NCBI RefSeq assembly: GCF_040394755.1 | Contig: NZ_JBEBRQ010000007.1 | From: Castellaniella defragrans_A | Lineage (GTDB): Bacteria; Pseudomonadota; Gammaproteobacteria; Burkholderiales; Burkholderiaceae_B | Direction: 5' to 3' (one strand) | DNA length: 64,000 nucleotides | Notes under the pieces: model-generated | What the model saw: only the letters and a program-made list of their open reading frames with translations | Databases searched by the model: none | Told to the model about the DNA's origin: nothing | Part shown: one piece after another, positions 42,696-52,071 of the stretch | Position numbering within the stretch: the first letter of the stretch is position 1 | Layout: the number at the start of each line of letters is the position of its first letter | Made by a program: the position numbers and the translations under genes

Positions 42696-44734
42696 TGGCG
42701 GGGCGCGCATTCGAGGATTGGGAATCGGCCGGTGGCGATCGCGCGGTGTTTTGTGAGCGCTTGCAATCCTGGCATGAAATGGGGGCGCTGCGCGGACTCG
42801 ATGTCGCGTTCGGCCGGTTCCTGGCGGACTGCGCGCCCGAGGCGCCGGACCTCGCCTTATGGTTGGCGGTCTGGTGCAGCGCCCAGCTTGGGCGCGGGCA
42901 CGTTTGCCTGGACTTGCGGGCATTGTGCGCTGATCCCGCGGATACCCTGGCCTTGGGCGATGCGCGCCCCGAAGGTCTGGGGAGCATGGCGCGCGCGCTG
43001 GCACGTGGCGGACCGCAAGCCTGCCGGCAGGCGCTGGCGCGCTCGGGTTTTGCCGGTGACGGCGAGGGCGGCGAGCCGCTGGTGCGCCATGGCGATCGTT
43101 TGTACCTTGCCCGTTATTGGCGCGCGGAGCGCCGCGTGCGGGCGCAGATCGACTGGCGCTTGTCCGTGGATGATGCGCCCGGGGACCCGGCGCGTGCGCG
43201 GGCGTGGCTCGATGCTTTGTTTCCGCCGGTGCCGGGTGCTGGCGTGGACTGGCAGAAGATTGCCTGCGCGACCGCCCTGGATCATGCTTTTTGCGTCGTG
43301 ACGGGCGGCCCGGGAACGGGCAAGACGACCACCGTCGTGCGTCTGTTGGCGGCGTTGCAGGGACTGGCGTGGGAAAGCGGCAGGGCGGGGCTGCGCATCC
43401 GCGTGGCCGCGCCCACCGGCAAGGCAGCGGCCCGGCTGAATGATTCGATCGGCTCGGCCCTGGCGTACTTGCGCCGGGAGGCGCCCGGTTTCGTGCAGCC
43501 CGTCCTGGCGGAGATTCCCGCACATGCCCAGACCGTGCACCGCCTGCTGGGCGGGCGTCCGGATACCCGGCGTTTCCGCCATGACGCGGATCACCTTTTG
43601 GCCGCCGACGTCCTGGTGATCGACGAGGCCTCGATGATGGATATCGAGATGATGGATGCGGTGCTGGCGGCCTTGCCGGCGCGCGCGCGGCTGGTCCTGC
43701 TGGGCGACAAGGATCAGCTCGCTTCGGTCGAGGCTGGCGCGGTCCTGGGCGAACTCTGCGCGCGCGCGGAGCAGGGGCATTACACGCTGCCGCGATGCGC
43801 GCGCCTCGCGGCGCTGACTGGACAGGAGGTTCCTGCCGTCTGGCGCGATCCGGCGGGGACGGCGCTGGATCAGGCCGTCGTCATGTTGCGGCACAGCCGC
43901 CGCTTCGAGGCCGACAGTGGCATCGGCCGTTTCGCCGTGGCGGTCAACCGGGGGGATGCTGCCGCCGTGCATGCCTTGCGCGACGATCCGCCGCCGGATC
44001 TGGCCTTCCTGGCGCCGTGCGCGGCGGACGATCCACGCCTGGATGTTCTGTTCTGCGGCGCGCGACGGGGCGCGGCATTGGACACGGGCGCCGGGGGCTA
44101 TGCAAGCTATTTTCGCCTTGTCCAGGCGGGGCCGCCGGATACGGCGGCTTCGCAGGCGGCGATCGATCAGTGGGCCGCAGCCGTGCTCGAGGCGCGCGGC
44201 CGATTCCAGGTCTTGTGCGCGGTGCGCGAGGGGCCTTGGGGGACGCAAGGCCTGAACGGACGCATCGAGGCGGGTTTGCGCGAACGGGGATGGATCGGGG
44301 CCGATCAGGCCGCCTGGTATCCGGGACGGCCAGTGCTGGTGACGCGCAACCAGCGCGAACTGGGGCTGGCCAATGGGGATATGGGCGTGGCCTTGTCCGT
44401 GCCCGAGCCAGACCGTCCGGGCGCGCACCGCATCCGGATCGCGTTCGCGCGCGACGATGGTTCGGGGGGTGTGCGCTGGATCGCGCCCGGCCGCGTGAGC
44501 GATATCGAGACCGTCTATGCGCTGACCGTGCACAAATCGCAAGGTTCGGAGTTCGACGCGGTGGCCCTGGTCCTGCCGGATCGGGGCGGGCCGGTCCTGA
44601 CCCGCGAGCTGCTGTATACCGGGGCTACGCGAGCGCGCCGCGCCCTGGCCCTGGTGGCGCCCGGCGGCGGGCCGGTTCTGGATGCGGCTATCGGGCGCAG
44701 GGTGCGGCGCGCCGGGGGATTGCTGGCGGATTGA
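42695..44734 (+). CDS. recD: exodeoxyribonuclease V subunit alpha (RecD)
   Basis: A 679-residue 5'-3' superfamily 1 helicase. Walker A CVVTGGPGTGKTTTVVRLL spans about residues 199-217, AAPTGKAAARLNDSI follows, motif II is VLVIDEASMMDIEMM (about 307), then LLGDKDQLASVEAG and, near the end, ALTVHKSQGSEFDAV and ELLYTGATRARRALAL. The ATG shares one base with the recB stop (TGATG). RecD is the fast motor of the complex. All three subunits are present and intact in this strain. Confidence 0.92.
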   Translation: MAGRAFEDWESAGGDRAVFCERLQSWHEMGALRGLDVAFGRFLADCAPEAPDLALWLAVWCSAQLGRGHVCLDLRALCADPADTLALGDARPEGLGSMARALARGGPQACRQALARSGFAGDGEGGEPLVRHGDRLYLARYWRAERRVRAQIDWRLSVDDAPGDPARARAWLDALFPPVPGAGVDWQKIACATALDHAFCVVTGGPGTGKTTTVVRLLAALQGLAWESGRAGLRIRVAAPTGKAAARLNDSIGSALAYLRREAPGFVQPVLAEIPAHAQTVHRLLGGRPDTRRFRHDADHLLAADVLVIDEASMMDIEMMDAVLAALPARARLVLLGDKDQLASVEAGAVLGELCARAEQGHYTLPRCARLAALTGQEVPAVWRDPAGTALDQAVVMLRHSRRFEADSGIGRFAVAVNRGDAAAVHALRDDPPPDLAFLAPCAADDPRLDVLFCGARRGAALDTGAGGYASYFRLVQAGPPDTAASQAAIDQWAAAVLEARGRFQVLCAVREGPWGTQGLNGRIEAGLRERGWIGADQAAWYPGRPVLVTRNQRELGLANGDMGVALSVPEPDRPGAHRIRIAFARDDGSGGVRWIAPGRVSDIETVYALTVHKSQGSEFDAVALVLPDRGGPVLTRELLYTGATRARRALALVAPGGGPVLDAAIGRRVRRAGGLLAD

Positions 44735-44840
44735 GGGCCGTCAAAGCGTTTGTCCGGCGCAACCCTGCCGCCGGGCGGACGGCGTGGATAAAATGGCGGG
44801 ATACAGCGGCGGTATAAAGAATCAGCAAGGAGAATCAAAG

Positions 44841-46487
44841 ATGGGCAATATTTTTGAACAAGATCTACCCAGGACCCCCGCGAATTTTGCGCCCCTGACC
44901 CCGCTGCTGTTCCTGGAGCGAGCCGCGGAGATCTATCCCGGACGCCTGGCCGTCGTTCACGGCCTGGGCGAACGGACGATCCGCTATACCTGGGCGCAAT
45001 TGCATGCCCGCTGCCTGCGGTTGGCAAGCGCCCTGGCGGCGCGCGGCCTGGGCCGGGGCGATACGGTGGCGGCGATGCTGCCCAATACGCCGGCCATGGT
45101 CGAGGCGCACTTCGGCGTTCCCATGTCCGGCGCCGTGCTCAATACCCTCAATACCCGTCTGGACCCCGCGGCGATCGCTTTCATGCTCGATCATGGCGAG
45201 GCGCGCATGGTGATCGTCGATACCGAGTTTTCCGAGGTGATGCGCAAGGCGCTGGCGCTGCGCCAGAGCGCGCGGCCCATCGAGGTGGTGGTGGTGTCCG
45301 ATCCGATCTACGAAGGCGGGGGCGCCGTCCTCGACGGCACCGCCTATGAGGATCTGCTGGCCGGCGGGGATGAATCCTGGGCCTGGCGCATGCCCGAGGA
45401 CGAGTGGGATGCGATTGCGCTCAACTACACCAGCGGCACCACCGGCAACCCCAAGGGCGTGGTCTATCATCACCGGGGCGCGGCGATCAATGCCGTGTCC
45501 AACGTCCTCGAGTGGGACATGCCCAAGCACGCGGTCTATCTGTGGACGCTGCCGATGTTCCATTGCAATGGCTGGTGCTTCCCGTGGACTGTGGCGGCGC
45601 GCGCAGGCGTGAATGTCTGCCTGCGCCGCGTCGATGCGCAGACCATGATCTCACTGATGCGCGAGCATGGGGTGACCCATTATTGCGGCGCCCCCATTGT
45701 CCACAGTATGCTGGTCAACGCATCCGAGGCCCTGCGCGCGCTCATTCCCCCCGGCATCCGGGCCATGGTGGCAGGCGCCGCGCCCCCGGCGTCGATGATC
45801 GAGGGCATGGAGTCCCTGGGCATCAACCTGACCCATGTGTATGGCCTGACCGAAACCTATGGCCCATCCACGGTCTGTGCCAAGCACGAGACGTGGGACG
45901 CGCTCGATATCGGCCGGCGCGCGGAACTCAACGCCCGCCAGGGCGTGCGCTCCCATCTCCAGCATGCCGTCACGGTGCGCAATCCCGAAACCCTGGAGGC
46001 GGTGCCGGCAGACGGTCAGACCATGGGCGAGATCATGTTCCGGGGCAATATCTGCATGAAGGGTTATCTCAAGAATCCCGAGGCCACGCGCGCGGCACTG
46101 GGCGGCGGCTGGTTCCACAGCGGCGATCTGGCGGTGACGTATCCGGACGGCTACATCCAGATCAAGGACCGCAGCAAGGACATCATCATTTCCGGGGGCG
46201 AGAACATTTCCTCGATCGAGGTCGAGGATGTGCTGTACCGGCATCCGGCGGTGCTGGCGGCCGCCGTCGTGGCGCGCTCTGACCCGCGCTGGGGCGAAAC
46301 CCCGTGCGCCTTCGTCGAGATCAAGGAGGGGGCTTCGGTGACGGCCGAGGACATCATCCAGCATTGCAAGCGCCATCTGGCGGGCTACAAGACGCCGCGG
46401 ATGGTCATATTCGGCGAGTTGCCCAAGACCTCGACCGGCAAGATCCAGAAGTACGAGCTGCGCAAGCGGGCGGCGGACGCACAGTGA
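44841..46487 (+). CDS. acyl-CoA synthetase of the DmdB/medium-chain type
   Basis: A 548-residue AMP-forming ligase: phosphate loop YTSGTTGNPKGVVYHHRGA (about residues 196-214), LPMFHCNGWCFPW, YGLTETYGPS, GWFHSGDLAVTYPDGYIQIKDR, IISGGENISSIEVED and the lysine end TSTGKIQKYELRK. The MFHCNGWCFPW stretch is typical of the branch that includes methylmercaptopropionate-CoA ligase DmdB and medium- or branched-chain ligases, so the substrate is unlikely to be a long-chain fatty acid. The start has AAGGAGA seven bases upstream. It is coupled to the downstream nnr gene (TGATG). Confidence 0.87.
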   Translation: MGNIFEQDLPRTPANFAPLTPLLFLERAAEIYPGRLAVVHGLGERTIRYTWAQLHARCLRLASALAARGLGRGDTVAAMLPNTPAMVEAHFGVPMSGAVLNTLNTRLDPAAIAFMLDHGEARMVIVDTEFSEVMRKALALRQSARPIEVVVVSDPIYEGGGAVLDGTAYEDLLAGGDESWAWRMPEDEWDAIALNYTSGTTGNPKGVVYHHRGAAINAVSNVLEWDMPKHAVYLWTLPMFHCNGWCFPWTVAARAGVNVCLRRVDAQTMISLMREHGVTHYCGAPIVHSMLVNASEALRALIPPGIRAMVAGAAPPASMIEGMESLGINLTHVYGLTETYGPSTVCAKHETWDALDIGRRAELNARQGVRSHLQHAVTVRNPETLEAVPADGQTMGEIMFRGNICMKGYLKNPEATRAALGGGWFHSGDLAVTYPDGYIQIKDRSKDIIISGGENISSIEVEDVLYRHPAVLAAAVVARSDPRWGETPCAFVEIKEGASVTAEDIIQHCKRHLAGYKTPRMVIFGELPKTSTGKIQKYELRKRAADAQ

Positions 46488-47977
46488 TGAGCGCGCACGC
46501 CTGGCCTCACGCGCTCCTGACGCCGGCCCAGATGGCCGTGGCCGATCGGCTGGCGATCGAGGGCGGCGTCGCGGGCGTCACGCTCATGGAGGCGGCGGGC
46601 AAGGCCGTGGCCGATGCGGTGATGGATCGCTGGCCCGCCATGCCGGTTTGTGTGCTGTGCGGGCCGGGCAACAACGGCGGCGATGGCTTCGTCGTGGCAT
46701 GCCGCCTGCGTGAGGCGGGTTGGCCGGTTCGTGTCGCGCTGTTGGGCCGCATCGAGGATTTGCGCGGCGATGCCGCGGTTTGCGCGCGCGCCTGGGAAGG
46801 TCCGGTCGAGGCGTTGGGCCCGGCGGCGCTGGATGGCGCGGGGCTGGTGATCGATGCGTTGCTGGGGGCGGGGTTGTCGCACCCGCTCGAGGGTGTGCCG
46901 CTTGCGACGGTCGAGGCGGTCAACCATAGCGGCCTGCCGGTCTGCGCCGTCGATGTGCCCAGCGGCCTGGACGGGGCCAGCGGGCAGGCGCTGGGCGCCG
47001 CGGTGCGCGCGGACCTGACGGTGACTTTTTTCCGCCGCAAGCCCGGGCATCTGCTGATGCCCGGACGCGCCCTGTGCGGAAAGCTGCTGTGCGCCGATAT
47101 CGGCATTCCCGATACGGTGCTGGGGACCGTCGCGCCCGATTGTCAGGCCAACCATCCGGATCTCTGGGGCGGGAGCTATCCCTGGGCCACCCTCGAGAGC
47201 CACAAATACCGGCGCGGTCACCTCCTGATGGTCGGCGGTGAAACCCTGCTCGGCGCGAGCCGTCTTGCCTGCATGGCCGCCGCGCGCATGGGCGCGGGCC
47301 TGGTAACGCTCGCCGTGCCGCCGCCGGCCTGGCCGATCCAGGCCGGCGCATTGACCAGCGTGATGGTGGCTCGCCTGCCCGAGAACGGTTCGCTGGAGGA
47401 GGTCTTGGCTGATGAACGCCGCAATGCGTTGTTGATCGGCCCCGGCCTGGGCATATCGGCACGCACCCGGGCCCAGGCCCTGGCGGCCCTGGCCACGCGC
47501 AGGCCCTGCGTGCTCGATGCCGATGCGATCAGCAGCTTTGCGGATGCTCCAGATCTGCTGATCGAGGCGTTGCACAGGGATTGCGTGCTGACGCCTCATG
47601 AGGGCGAGTTTGCGCGGCTGTTCCCGGGCCTGGAGGGCGACAAGCTCACGCGCGCCCGTGCGGCGGCGCAGGGAAGCGGCGCCGTGCTGGTCCTGAAAGG
47701 CGCCGACACGGTGATCGCCCGCCCGGACGGGTTCGCGGTGATCAACGACAATGCACCGCCCGAGCTCGCGACCGGCGGATCGGGCGACGTGCTGGCGGGC
47801 TGCATCGCGGGCCTGCTGGCTCAGGGCATGGCGCCCTTCGAGGCGGCATGCGCCGCCGTGTACCTGCATGGCCTGGCCGCCGCGGGTTTCGGCCCGGGGC
47901 TGATCGCGCAGGACCTGCCCGAGGAACTGCCGGGCGTTCTGGCGGCGCTGCGCGCGCGCTTGTTCGCGGAGGATTGA
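46487..47977 (+). CDS. nnr: bifunctional NAD(P)H-hydrate epimerase / ADP-dependent dehydratase
   Basis: A 496-residue repair enzyme. The N-terminal YjeF epimerase domain (about 1-215) shows VLCGPGNNGGDGFVVACRL and AVDVPSGLDGASG; the C-terminal ribokinase-like dehydratase domain (about 230-490) shows LMVGGETLLGASRLAC, LLIGPGLGISARTRAQ and the ATP site ATGGSGDVLAGCIAGLLAQG. Together they return hydrated NADH and NADPH to the usable form. ATG 46487 overlaps the ligase stop; the next gene starts six bases after the stop. Length is normal for the fused form. Confidence 0.92.
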   Translation: MSAHAWPHALLTPAQMAVADRLAIEGGVAGVTLMEAAGKAVADAVMDRWPAMPVCVLCGPGNNGGDGFVVACRLREAGWPVRVALLGRIEDLRGDAAVCARAWEGPVEALGPAALDGAGLVIDALLGAGLSHPLEGVPLATVEAVNHSGLPVCAVDVPSGLDGASGQALGAAVRADLTVTFFRRKPGHLLMPGRALCGKLLCADIGIPDTVLGTVAPDCQANHPDLWGGSYPWATLESHKYRRGHLLMVGGETLLGASRLACMAAARMGAGLVTLAVPPPAWPIQAGALTSVMVARLPENGSLEEVLADERRNALLIGPGLGISARTRAQALAALATRRPCVLDADAISSFADAPDLLIEALHRDCVLTPHEGEFARLFPGLEGDKLTRARAAAQGSGAVLVLKGADTVIARPDGFAVINDNAPPELATGGSGDVLAGCIAGLLAQGMAPFEAACAAVYLHGLAAAGFGPGLIAQDLPEELPGVLAALRARLFAED

Positions 47978-47982
47978 GGCAT

Positions 47983-48831
47983 ATGGCGGATGTCGTAGCC
48001 CTGGTTTTCGATTTCGACGACACCCTGGCGCCCGACAGCACGTCGGGCTTCCTCGAGGACATCGGGATCGACGCGGTATCGTTCTGGAAGGACGGGGTCG
48101 GCCCCCTGCTCGAGCGCGAGGACTGGGACCCGGTTCCAGCCTACCTCTATCGCATGATCGAACTCTCGCGGGCCGGGCGCCATGGCGCCATCACCCGCGA
48201 GCGGCTCGAATCCTGGGGGGCGCGGCTGCCGCTGCACGATGGGGTCGAAAGCCTCTTTGAGCGCCTGCGCGCGCGCCTGCACAAGGCCCATCCACAGGTC
48301 CAGCTCGAGTTCTACCTGATCTCCAGCGGTATCGGCGACGTCCTGCGCCAGACGCGGATCGCGGGACAGTTTACCGACATCTGGGCTTCCGAGTTCACCT
48401 ACGACGCGGCGGGCGCCATTGATTTCCCGCGCCGCATCGTCAGCTTCACCGACAAGACCCGCTATCTGTTCCACATCCAGAAGGGCATTTTCGGGCCGGA
48501 ATCGCGCAACAAACCCTTCGAGGTCAATCGCAAGGTCGACACCGACAAGTTGCGCGTGCCGTTCGAGCAGATGATCTTCGTCGGCGACGGCTACACCGAT
48601 ATTCCCTGTTTTTCGCTGGTCAGGCGTTCGGGCGGCGTCGCCTTTGGCGTCTGGGATCCGCGCCATCGGGAGAAACGCAGCCGCGCTTGGGGCTTCATCC
48701 AGGAGGGCAGGGTGTCCAATCTCAATCAGGCCCGCTTCGGCGAGGATGCCGAACTTTATCAATGGCTCGAGGAGGCCGTCGAGAGTCTGGCGGCCAAGAT
48801 CGTGCTCAATGCCCGGACCTACCGGGGATGA
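47983..48831 (+). CDS. HAD-family hydrolase
   Basis: A 282-residue protein with HAD motif I in VFDFDDTLAPD (about residues 8-18), motif II YLISSGIGDVL, a lysine region with NKPFEVNRKVDTDK and the acidic motif IFVGDGYTDIPCFSL. A helical cap lies between motifs I and II (about 30-95). The extended cap and the GRxGYTDI-like loop resemble phosphoserine-phosphatase-type hydrolases, but the substrate cannot be told. It is followed by the TadA start one base after its stop, so the two are probably cotranslated. Confidence 0.82.
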   Translation: MADVVALVFDFDDTLAPDSTSGFLEDIGIDAVSFWKDGVGPLLEREDWDPVPAYLYRMIELSRAGRHGAITRERLESWGARLPLHDGVESLFERLRARLHKAHPQVQLEFYLISSGIGDVLRQTRIAGQFTDIWASEFTYDAAGAIDFPRRIVSFTDKTRYLFHIQKGIFGPESRNKPFEVNRKVDTDKLRVPFEQMIFVGDGYTDIPCFSLVRRSGGVAFGVWDPRHREKRSRAWGFIQEGRVSNLNQARFGEDAELYQWLEEAVESLAAKIVLNARTYRG

Positions 48832-48832
48832 C

Positions 48833-50347
48833 ATGAGTCCTCTCCCAGAGAACACCGGGGCGCTGGACGACCAGACGGCGATGGGTCTGGCCCTGGAGCA
48901 GGCGCGCCTGGCGGCTGCCCTCGGCGAGGTTCCGGTGGGCGCGGTGGTGCTGGATGCCGGGGGCAGGCTCATCGCCGCGGGCCACAACCGCACGATCACC
49001 GATCGCGATCCCAGCGCCCATGCCGAGATCGTGGTGTTGCGGGCGGCAGCTCGCATCCTCGACAACTATCGCCTGGGCGGCGCGCGGCTGTACGTGACCC
49101 TGGAGCCTTGCGCCATGTGCCTGGGCGCCATGCTGCATGCGCGTCTGGCCGAGGTCGTCTATGGCGCCGATGACCCCAAGACCGGCGCCTGCGGCGGCGT
49201 GATCGATTTGCATGCGCAACCGCGCCTGAACCACCACACGGCGGTGCGCGCCGGCGTGCGCGCCCAGGAGGGCGGTGAATTGCTGCGAGCGTTTTTTCGC
49301 GCGCGGCGCAGGAGCGCCGGCGCGCCGGCCCATTCATCTTCTTCGATACAGGACTCGTCATCCATGAACGACAGTTCCCCGCCGGCCGCCTCTGGCAGCC
49401 AGGATCATTCACACGCGGACCATGCCTGCGGGTGCACGACGCATGGATGCCATGCGCAGCCTGCCGGCATCTACCTCATTTCACCGTCGGGCGCGGTGCG
49501 CGATCCCGAGACCGTGCATCTGGCCCAGCAGCGTCTGCGCGCCATGGGCTATCGCGTGGCGATCGACCGGACGGCGCTCGCGGTGCATGAGCGTTTTGCC
49601 GGCACCGACAAACAGCGGCTGGCCGCCATCGCCCGCGCCTTGAAACAAAAATATCCTGTCGTGATGGCGACCCGTGGCGGCTATGGCCTGAGCCGTCTGC
49701 TGCCGCTGATCGACTGGCGGGCCGTGGCCGACAGCGGCAAAACCTTTATCGGGCAGAGCGACTTCACGGTGTTCAATCTCGCGCTGCTGGCGCGCACGGG
49801 CGCACGCAGCCTGGCGGGGCCGACCGCGGTGTTCGACTTCGGCGCAAAGAGCGTCGATGATCTGACACAGGCCCTGTTCCAGGAGACACTCAGCGGCGAA
49901 CTCGAAATTCTCAGCTTCGAGTCCCCGCAGGCCGACCCCGTCGATGCGCGCGGCATCCTGTGGGGCGGGAATCTGGCCATGGTGGCCTCCCTGGTGGGTA
50001 CGCCCTATCTGCCGGACATCCAGGGCGGCATTCTGTTTCTCGAGGATGTGGCCGAGCATCCGTTCCGGATCGAGCGCATGCTCACCCAGTTGTGGCATGC
50101 GGGCGTGCTGCACAAGCAGCGCGCGATTCTGCTGGGCCGATTCACGGAATACCGGCTGGCCGCACAGGACAACGGTTATGACCTCGACTCGGTGATCCGC
50201 TGGTTGCGGGACACCGTCCGTGTGCCGGTCGTGCCGGGCTTGCCGTATGGCCATGTGCGGGTCAAGGCGACTTTGCCGGTGGGGGCGCAGGTGGGCATCG
50301 CCACCGAGGACGGCATGGCGCATCTGGTATTGCAGGAGCATCACTGA
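48833..50347 (+). CDS. fused tRNA adenosine deaminase (TadA) and LD-carboxypeptidase
   Basis: One uninterrupted frame of 504 residues holds two unrelated enzymes. Residues about 10-160 are TadA, with zinc and proton-shuttle motif HAE at 63-65 and PCAMC at 92-96; TadA turns A34 of tRNA-Arg into inosine. Residues about 210-504 are an S66-family LD-carboxypeptidase of peptidoglycan recycling, with RGGYGLSRLL, Ser309 in IGQSDFTVF, LFLEDVAEHPFRIERM and His474 in GLPYGH. The linker has HSHADHACGCTTHGCH at 192-207. An in-frame ATG at 49364 (residue 178) with AGGA upstream could also start the second enzyme alone, so the fusion may be partial. Confidence 0.85.
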   Translation: MSPLPENTGALDDQTAMGLALEQARLAAALGEVPVGAVVLDAGGRLIAAGHNRTITDRDPSAHAEIVVLRAAARILDNYRLGGARLYVTLEPCAMCLGAMLHARLAEVVYGADDPKTGACGGVIDLHAQPRLNHHTAVRAGVRAQEGGELLRAFFRARRRSAGAPAHSSSSIQDSSSMNDSSPPAASGSQDHSHADHACGCTTHGCHAQPAGIYLISPSGAVRDPETVHLAQQRLRAMGYRVAIDRTALAVHERFAGTDKQRLAAIARALKQKYPVVMATRGGYGLSRLLPLIDWRAVADSGKTFIGQSDFTVFNLALLARTGARSLAGPTAVFDFGAKSVDDLTQALFQETLSGELEILSFESPQADPVDARGILWGGNLAMVASLVGTPYLPDIQGGILFLEDVAEHPFRIERMLTQLWHAGVLHKQRAILLGRFTEYRLAAQDNGYDLDSVIRWLRDTVRVPVVPGLPYGHVRVKATLPVGAQVGIATEDGMAHLVLQEHH

Positions 50348-50462
50348 TCTGCTTTTGGGGCTGCTTTGTTTGCATTCTTTTGAATGAGTTCGCGGTCGCT
50401 GGCAATCCGCGTGCCTGCTACACTCACAGGTTATCCTGATTCCTCCCGTGTGACCTGTAACC

Positions 50463-52064
50463 GTGATATCCACCGCAAACCTTACGATCCAGTTCGGCAG
50501 CAAGCCGCTGTTCGAGAACGTCAGCGTCAAGTTCGGCGATGGCAACCGCTATGGCCTCATCGGCGCCAACGGCTCGGGCAAATCCACGCTGATGAAGATC
50601 ATCGGCGGCGACCTCGAGCCCAGCGCGGGCAACGTTTCCCTCGAACCCGGCCTGCGCCTGGGCAAACTGCGCCAGGACCAGTTCGCCTTCGAGGACGTCC
50701 GCGTGCTCGACGTCGTCATGATGGGGCATGTCGAAATGTGGCAGGTCATGAGCGAGCGCGACGCCATCTATGCCGACCCCGAGGCCACAGAGGACGACTA
50801 CATGCGCGCGGCCGAACTCGAGGCCCGCTTCGCCGAATACGACGGCTACACCGCCGAGGCGCGGGCCGGCGAACTGCTGCTGGGACTCGAGATCCCGGTC
50901 GAGCAGCACGGCCTGCCGATGCGCGAAATCGCCCCGGGCTGGAAACTGCGCGTGCTGCTGGCCCAGGCGCTGTTCTCCAATCCGGACGTGCTGCTGCTCG
51001 ACGAGCCCACCAACAACCTGGACATCAACACGATCCGCTGGCTCGAAAACGTGCTCAACGAATACGACAGCACGATGATCATCATCAGCCACGACCGCCA
51101 TTTCCTGAACCAGGTCTGTACGCACATGGCTGACCTGGATTATGGCGAATTGCGCGTCTATCCCGGCAATTACGACGATTACATGCTGGCCTCGACCCAG
51201 GCGCGCGAGCGCCAGGTGGCGGCCAATGCGCGTGCCAAGGAACGAGTGACCGAGCTGCAGGACTTCGTGCGGCGCTTCGCGGCCAATAAATCCAAATCGC
51301 GTCAGGCGACCTCCAGGCTCAAGCAGATCGATCGGATCAAGGCCGAGACCGTGGTGGTGAAACCCTCGTCGCGCCAGAATCCCTATATCCGCTTCGAGGT
51401 CAACAAGGTCCTGCACCGCCAGGCCGCGCACATCGAGGACCTGTCCAAGGCCTACGACCGGCCGATCGTTTCTGGTTTCTCGACCATCATCGAGGCGGGC
51501 CAGAAGATCGCCATCATCGGCGCCAACGGCGTGGGCAAGACCACGCTGCTGCGCATGTTGGCCGGCAAGCTGGCGCCCGACGCGGGCAGCGTGCGCTGGT
51601 CGGAAAACGCCGACATCGGCTACATGGCCCAGGACGTGTCGGACCAGTTCGATTCCGACCGCGACCTGTTCGACTGGCTGACGGACTACCGCCAGCCGGG
51701 TGACGAGGACCAGTCCATCCGTTCGGTGCTGGGGCGCCTGCTGTTTTCGGGCGACGAGATTTCCAAGGCGGTGCGCGTGCTCTCGGGCGGGGAAAAGAAC
51801 CGCATGAGCTTTGGTCGGCTGATGCTCGGCCGCCACAACGTGATGCTGCTCGACGAGCCGACCAACCACCTGGACATGGAATCCATCGAGTCCCTGCAAT
51901 ATGCCCTGGAGCAGTATCAGGGCACGCTGGTGTTCGTGTCCCATGACCGGCAGTTCGTCTCGGGCGTGGCCACCCGCGTGATCGAGATCCTGCCCGATGG
52001 CCGGATCAACGATTATCCGGGGACCTACGAGGAATACCTGTCCTCCAGGGGCATCGAGACCTGA
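50463..52064 (+). CDS. ybiT: ABC-F family ATPase, YbiT-like
   Basis: A 533-residue soluble protein with two ABC domains and no membrane part. Walker A sites are GANGSGKST (about 34-42) and GANGVGKTT (about 353-361); Walker B stretches are VLLLDEPTNNLDI and VMLLDEPTNHLDM; the linker between the domains is charged and helical (VAANARAKERVTELQDFVRRF). The second signature is VLSGGEKNRMSFGRLM. ABC-F proteins act on the ribosome to rescue or regulate translation. The start GTG 50463 opens the typical ISTANLTIQFGSKPLF. The region 50348-50462 probably holds its promoter. Confidence 0.9.
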   Translation: MISTANLTIQFGSKPLFENVSVKFGDGNRYGLIGANGSGKSTLMKIIGGDLEPSAGNVSLEPGLRLGKLRQDQFAFEDVRVLDVVMMGHVEMWQVMSERDAIYADPEATEDDYMRAAELEARFAEYDGYTAEARAGELLLGLEIPVEQHGLPMREIAPGWKLRVLLAQALFSNPDVLLLDEPTNNLDINTIRWLENVLNEYDSTMIIISHDRHFLNQVCTHMADLDYGELRVYPGNYDDYMLASTQARERQVAANARAKERVTELQDFVRRFAANKSKSRQATSRLKQIDRIKAETVVVKPSSRQNPYIRFEVNKVLHRQAAHIEDLSKAYDRPIVSGFSTIIEAGQKIAIIGANGVGKTTLLRMLAGKLAPDAGSVRWSENADIGYMAQDVSDQFDSDRDLFDWLTDYRQPGDEDQSIRSVLGRLLFSGDEISKAVRVLSGGEKNRMSFGRLMLGRHNVMLLDEPTNHLDMESIESLQYALEQYQGTLVFVSHDRQFVSGVATRVIEILPDGRINDYPGTYEEYLSSRGIET

Positions 52065-52071
52065 GGCTCGC

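Noticed and set aside
38910..43523. Open frame of 1,537 codons on the minus strand
   Set aside because: It is antisense to recB and recD, which are fully recognisable, and shows the same Arg/Gln/Pro/His-rich composition as other shadow frames.
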